Below, in pieces: positions 61,434-64,000 of a DNA stretch of 64,000 nucleotides. The position numbers were made by a program, and so were the translations under genes. The notes beneath the pieces were generated by a model. The model was given only the letters and a program-made list of their open reading frames with translations, was not told where the DNA came from and did no database searches. This DNA is from Leptolyngbya sp. Heron Island J (GTDB taxonomy: Bacteria; Cyanobacteriota; Cyanobacteriia; Phormidesmidales; Phormidesmidaceae): assembly GCF_000482245.1 (NCBI RefSeq), contig NZ_AWNH01000036.1, positions 124,001 to 188,000 of the forward strand, read 5' to 3'. Each line of letters opens with the position of its first letter. Within the stretch, counting starts at the first letter, position 1.

Positions 61434-62843
61434 TCATAGAGTCCCTGATCGTGTTGCCAAGGTTTCTTTCACAAACGCCTTAACCACCGCCTGATCATTT
61501 TCCAGCACCGTAAACTGCTCTTCCCGCTCAAATAGATCACCGAGAAAGGAGGGTAGTTTGGGAAAAACGTCGACCGCCGCCTGGATGGCAGCCGGAAACT
61601 TAGCCGGGTGAGCACAGGCCAGGGAAATGCGCGCAGACTCCTCCGGGAGAGCCTGCACCAGATGGGGAGCACAGGCAATGGCCGTATGGGGATCAATTAA
61701 GGTACCGCTACGTTGATAGGTTTCCTGAATCACCTGAGCAATGCTGTCATCGTCTAGTCGAGCGCTGACAAAGGTTTCACGTAATTTTGCCAAAACATCA
61801 GGGGACACGCTGAATACCCCCGTCTGATCAAAGGTTGCCATCGTCTTAGTCACGTGTTCAGCATTACAGCCATAAGCTTCAAACAGCAACCGCTCAAAAT
61901 TGCTAGAAATCTGGATATCCATGCTAGGCGCGATGGACGGAGAGACCACATCGGTACTCATCTCGCCAGAGTTAAAAAAGCGAGTCAGGATATCGTTTTT
62001 ATTCGTCCCCACCGCTAGCTTACTAATCGGTAAGCCCATACGCTTTGCTACATAGGCCGCAAATACATTGCCAAAGTTACCTGTGGGTACAGAGAACGAC
62101 ATCGAGCGGTCTGGAGCACCCAGATTTAGCGCCGTATAGACGTAGTAAACCACCTGGGCCAGAATCCTGGCCCAGTTGATCGAATTCACCGCTGACAGGT
62201 TGTACTGGTCGCGAAACTCTAAATCGCCAAACAACCGTTTGACAATGGTCTGGCAATCATCGAACGGAGCGTTTAAGGCAATATTATGGACATTGGCCGA
62301 AAGCACCGTCGTCATTTGCTTACGCTGAATCTCTGAGGTGCGATTGTGGGGATGAAGAATAAAAATATCAATAGTATCCTTGTCACGGCAGGCCTCAATG
62401 GCAGCAGAGCCGGTATCACCCGAGGTGGCCCCAATAATAGTGAGCCGCTCCCCCCGTTCCTGCAACAGATGATCAAAGAGCTTACCGAGGAACTGTAGCG
62501 CATAATCCTTAAAGGCTAAGGTTGGCCCGTGGAACAACTCCAGCAAAAAGTGATTGGTATCCAGCTGGATGATGGGGGCAATGGCCCGGTGATGGAAACC
62601 GGCATAGGCCTCATCAATCAGCGTTTTGAGGGTGTCGGGTTTAATGGCACTGCCAATAAACGGTGTCATCACCGCATATGCCACCTCCTGGTAGGATTTG
62701 CCACGCAGTTTTCGCCATTGTTCGGATGAGAATTGTGGATAGCTTTCCGGCACATACAGACCGCCATCTCTGGCCAAGCCAGTGAGGACGACATCGGCGA
62801 AATCAAGAACGGGAGCCTGACCACGGGTGGAGTGGTATTTCAT
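61434..62843 (-). CDS. thrC: Threonine synthase
   Basis: 469 aa, the longer fold-type II form. N-terminal MKYHSTRGQ and LARDGGLYVPESYP. The PLP lysine is K112 in GPTLAFKDYALQFLG; the phosphate loop is ATSGDTGSAAIEACRDKDTID; SFSVPTGNFGNVFAAYVAKRMGLP is typical. It makes threonine from O-phosphohomoserine. AGGAG 6 nt before the ATG. Single gene, about 170 bp from DUF1295 downstream. Confidence 0.96.
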   Translation of the reverse strand: MKYHSTRGQAPVLDFADVVLTGLARDGGLYVPESYPQFSSEQWRKLRGKSYQEVAYAVMTPFIGSAIKPDTLKTLIDEAYAGFHHRAIAPIIQLDTNHFLLELFHGPTLAFKDYALQFLGKLFDHLLQERGERLTIIGATSGDTGSAAIEACRDKDTIDIFILHPHNRTSEIQRKQMTTVLSANVHNIALNAPFDDCQTIVKRLFGDLEFRDQYNLSAVNSINWARILAQVVYYVYTALNLGAPDRSMSFSVPTGNFGNVFAAYVAKRMGLPISKLAVGTNKNDILTRFFNSGEMSTDVVSPSIAPSMDIQISSNFERLLFEAYGCNAEHVTKTMATFDQTGVFSVSPDVLAKLRETFVSARLDDDSIAQVIQETYQRSGTLIDPHTAIACAPHLVQALPEESARISLACAHPAKFPAAIQAAVDVFPKLPSFLGDLFEREEQFTVLENDQAVVKAFVKETLATRSGTL

Positions 62844-63335
62844 TTATTCTCCTGAAGAACGATAGGTTGTATGCCTCGCATATTTTATCTGGTTGCAGTT
62901 AGGATTAAAGGCTGGATTAAAAATAGGCCGCTGCTTTGTGAAAGGTAGGGCTATTGATTTTGTATTTGATGGCGGTGGTGACGCGGGGAAGGGCAAATGC
63001 TGAACGTGTTCGTCATCTTGAACCTGGTACGTGCAAACTGATAGGTTTGGTGCGATCGCACACGCGTCAGGTTTGTCAAATTCCACTGAGCTGTTACTGC
63101 AATTATCCACACTGTTGAGGCATTTGTTAATGGGTTGTTGTTGCCAAAGTGTTCTTCGCTTGAAAAAACAACCGACAAACCAGTTGAAGTACTACGTAGC
63201 TTTGGGCATAGCCTGGTCAGTCATCGATATCTTTTGCTCACAGCACAATTGTAGCCATGGACGATGTTTGGCAAATAGATACTATCTGGTTGTATCCTCC
63301 ACTAATATCGGGGTATTCCAGATGTAATGCCCTGT
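62844..63335. other. Intergenic region upstream of thrC and the channel gene
   Basis: About 490 bp of divergent promoter space. Includes the 12-bp palindrome GTGCGATCGCAC (63050-63061, HIP1 core). Open frames here are broken and lack protein character. Confidence 0.45.
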
Positions 63336-64000
63336 ATGAAATCTTCTCAAGAAAATAAGAAAAAATATCGACAACTGCTGATTGTTCTGGCTACAACCTT
63401 TGTAGTTTCTCCCTTTTTACAAGCTGGAGTTGGCAATATTTTCCTGATCTCGCTACTGTTGTATACGATTCTGCTGATTATCAACAGCTTTCCATTGCCT
63501 CAAAAGTTGTTGACTATATATGGCGCGATCGCAATTATCGCCTTTAGTCTAGAAGCCATTGCCAGTCTAAACGGAGGCTTTTATCTAAATCAAACATTTA
63601 GTCTCATATCTCAAATCGTCTTTGCTATTTACCTGGCAGGAGCTGCCTACTGGATTGGACGAGATATCTTTACTACACCCGAAGTTACCGTAGATATAGT
63701 ACGAGGTGGCATTAGTGTTTATTTACTAATCGGGTTTGTCTGGGCGTTGTTATACGGCATTGTGAATACCCTGGATGCCAATGCCTTCTCGCAACCGCTT
63801 GTACGCATGGGTTCTTATCTCAGAACGATTCATTTTAGTTTCACCACCCTCACCACCCTGGGATATGGCGATATTGTTCCCTTAAGTGAAGTTGCTCAAG
63901 TATTAACAAATTTAGAAGCTATCGTAGGCCAGATGTACTCTTCTATTTTCATTGCTATTCTGATCGGTAGCTATCTCAGTCAGCGTTCCAATCAACATAG
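63336..64000 (+). CDS. Potassium-channel-like membrane protein (3' end beyond window)
   Basis: 221 codons visible. N-terminal hydrophobic helices (LLIVLATTFVVSPFLQ, IFLISLLLYTILLIINSF, LLTIYGAIAIIAFSLEAIA, ISQIVFAIYLAGAAYWIG) precede a pore domain: a membrane helix (GGISVYLLIGFVWALLYGI), the pore loop FSFTTLTTLGYGDIVP with filter residues T174 L175 G176 Y177 G178 D179, and a last helix (MYSSIFIAILIGSYL). TLGYGD is the potassium selectivity filter of ion-channel-2-type proteins. About six transmembrane helices in all but no voltage-sensor Arg pattern is seen. Start at the ATG at 63336 or three codons earlier at 63327. Confidence 0.85.
   Translation, partial: MKSSQENKKKYRQLLIVLATTFVVSPFLQAGVGNIFLISLLLYTILLIINSFPLPQKLLTIYGAIAIIAFSLEAIASLNGGFYLNQTFSLISQIVFAIYLAGAAYWIGRDIFTTPEVTVDIVRGGISVYLLIGFVWALLYGIVNTLDANAFSQPLVRMGSYLRTIHFSFTTLTTLGYGDIVPLSEVAQVLTNLEAIVGQMYSSIFIAILIGSYLSQRSNQH

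Noticed and set aside
63031-63327. 98-aa frame between thrC and the channel gene
   Set aside because: Cys/Ser/Leu-rich without domain pattern; no ribosome-binding site; overlaps divergent promoter space.
1-64000. tRNA or rRNA genes
   Set aside because: Intergenic stretches were read for the T-loop pattern GGTTCGAATCC and cloverleaf arms; none was found.

Overview
The window reads as a cyanobacterial chromosome segment. The evidence is the octamer GCGATCGC (the HIP1 motif of cyanobacteria) recurring across coding and intergenic DNA, an NblA phycobilisome-degradation protein, OpcA beside glucose-6-phosphate dehydrogenase, class I fructose-bisphosphatase, a SufR-type regulator, an orthocaspase-like protein and a large haemagglutinin/CHAT exoprotein. 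The general style (many signalling proteins, CHAT and TPR proteins, DUF3598) suggests a filamentous Leptolyngbya-like lineage, but that placement is inference. No tRNA, rRNA, insertion sequence, prophage or CRISPR array was recognised.

Layout. 0-7.6 kb: 3' part of a GAF hybrid histidine kinase, rpmF, a caspase-fold protein whose catalytic His and Cys are both replaced, coiled-coil and membrane hypotheticals, and an eIF1/SUI1-type factor (yciH). 7.6-12.7 kb: a GHL10 glycoside hydrolase, a FecR-domain secreted protein with Pro-rich repeats, and a ParM-like actin gene followed by a small candidate DNA-binding protein. 13.2-23.3 kb: the oxidative pentose phosphate block, with gnd on the plus strand and fbp-tal-zwf-opcA reading as one minus-strand series, separated by interspersed repeats. 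23.7-29.4 kb: a 1.9-kilo-residue TPS/haemagglutinin protein ending in an intact CHAT protease domain; a perfect 40-bp palindrome lies inside the CHAT coding sequence.

29.4-33.7 kb: a SufR-like repressor divergent from an MFS transporter with operator-like repeats between them, and a MocR/GntR aminotransferase regulator with GTACAGTT-type repeats in its promoter. 33.8-38.7 kb: nitrilase-family hydrolase, hypotheticals, a DUF2927-like lipoprotein, hisC with a strongly structured leader, and a small monooxygenase-like/membrane protein pair. 39-43.7 kb: an AraC regulator and a 1219-residue propeller hybrid sensor kinase. 44.4-52.6 kb: Suc_Fer-like protein, GCS2-family ligase, DUF3598, GNAT, SDR, LuxR-type regulator, membrane protein and sulfurtransferase with overlapping ends, nblA, a truncated pirin and a DHFR-like reductase. 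52.9-56.7 kb: a tandem duplication of a secreted repeat protein. 56.8-64 kb: two GNAT genes, a TPR protein, DUF2267 and DUF1295 proteins, thrC and a potassium-channel-like protein cut by the window end.

The best candidates for something undescribed are the ParM-like/small-protein cassette, the SufR-MFS divergon, the palindrome inside the CHAT domain, and the structured leader before hisC. Functional calls rest on motif recognition from translated sequence; no database search was possible.
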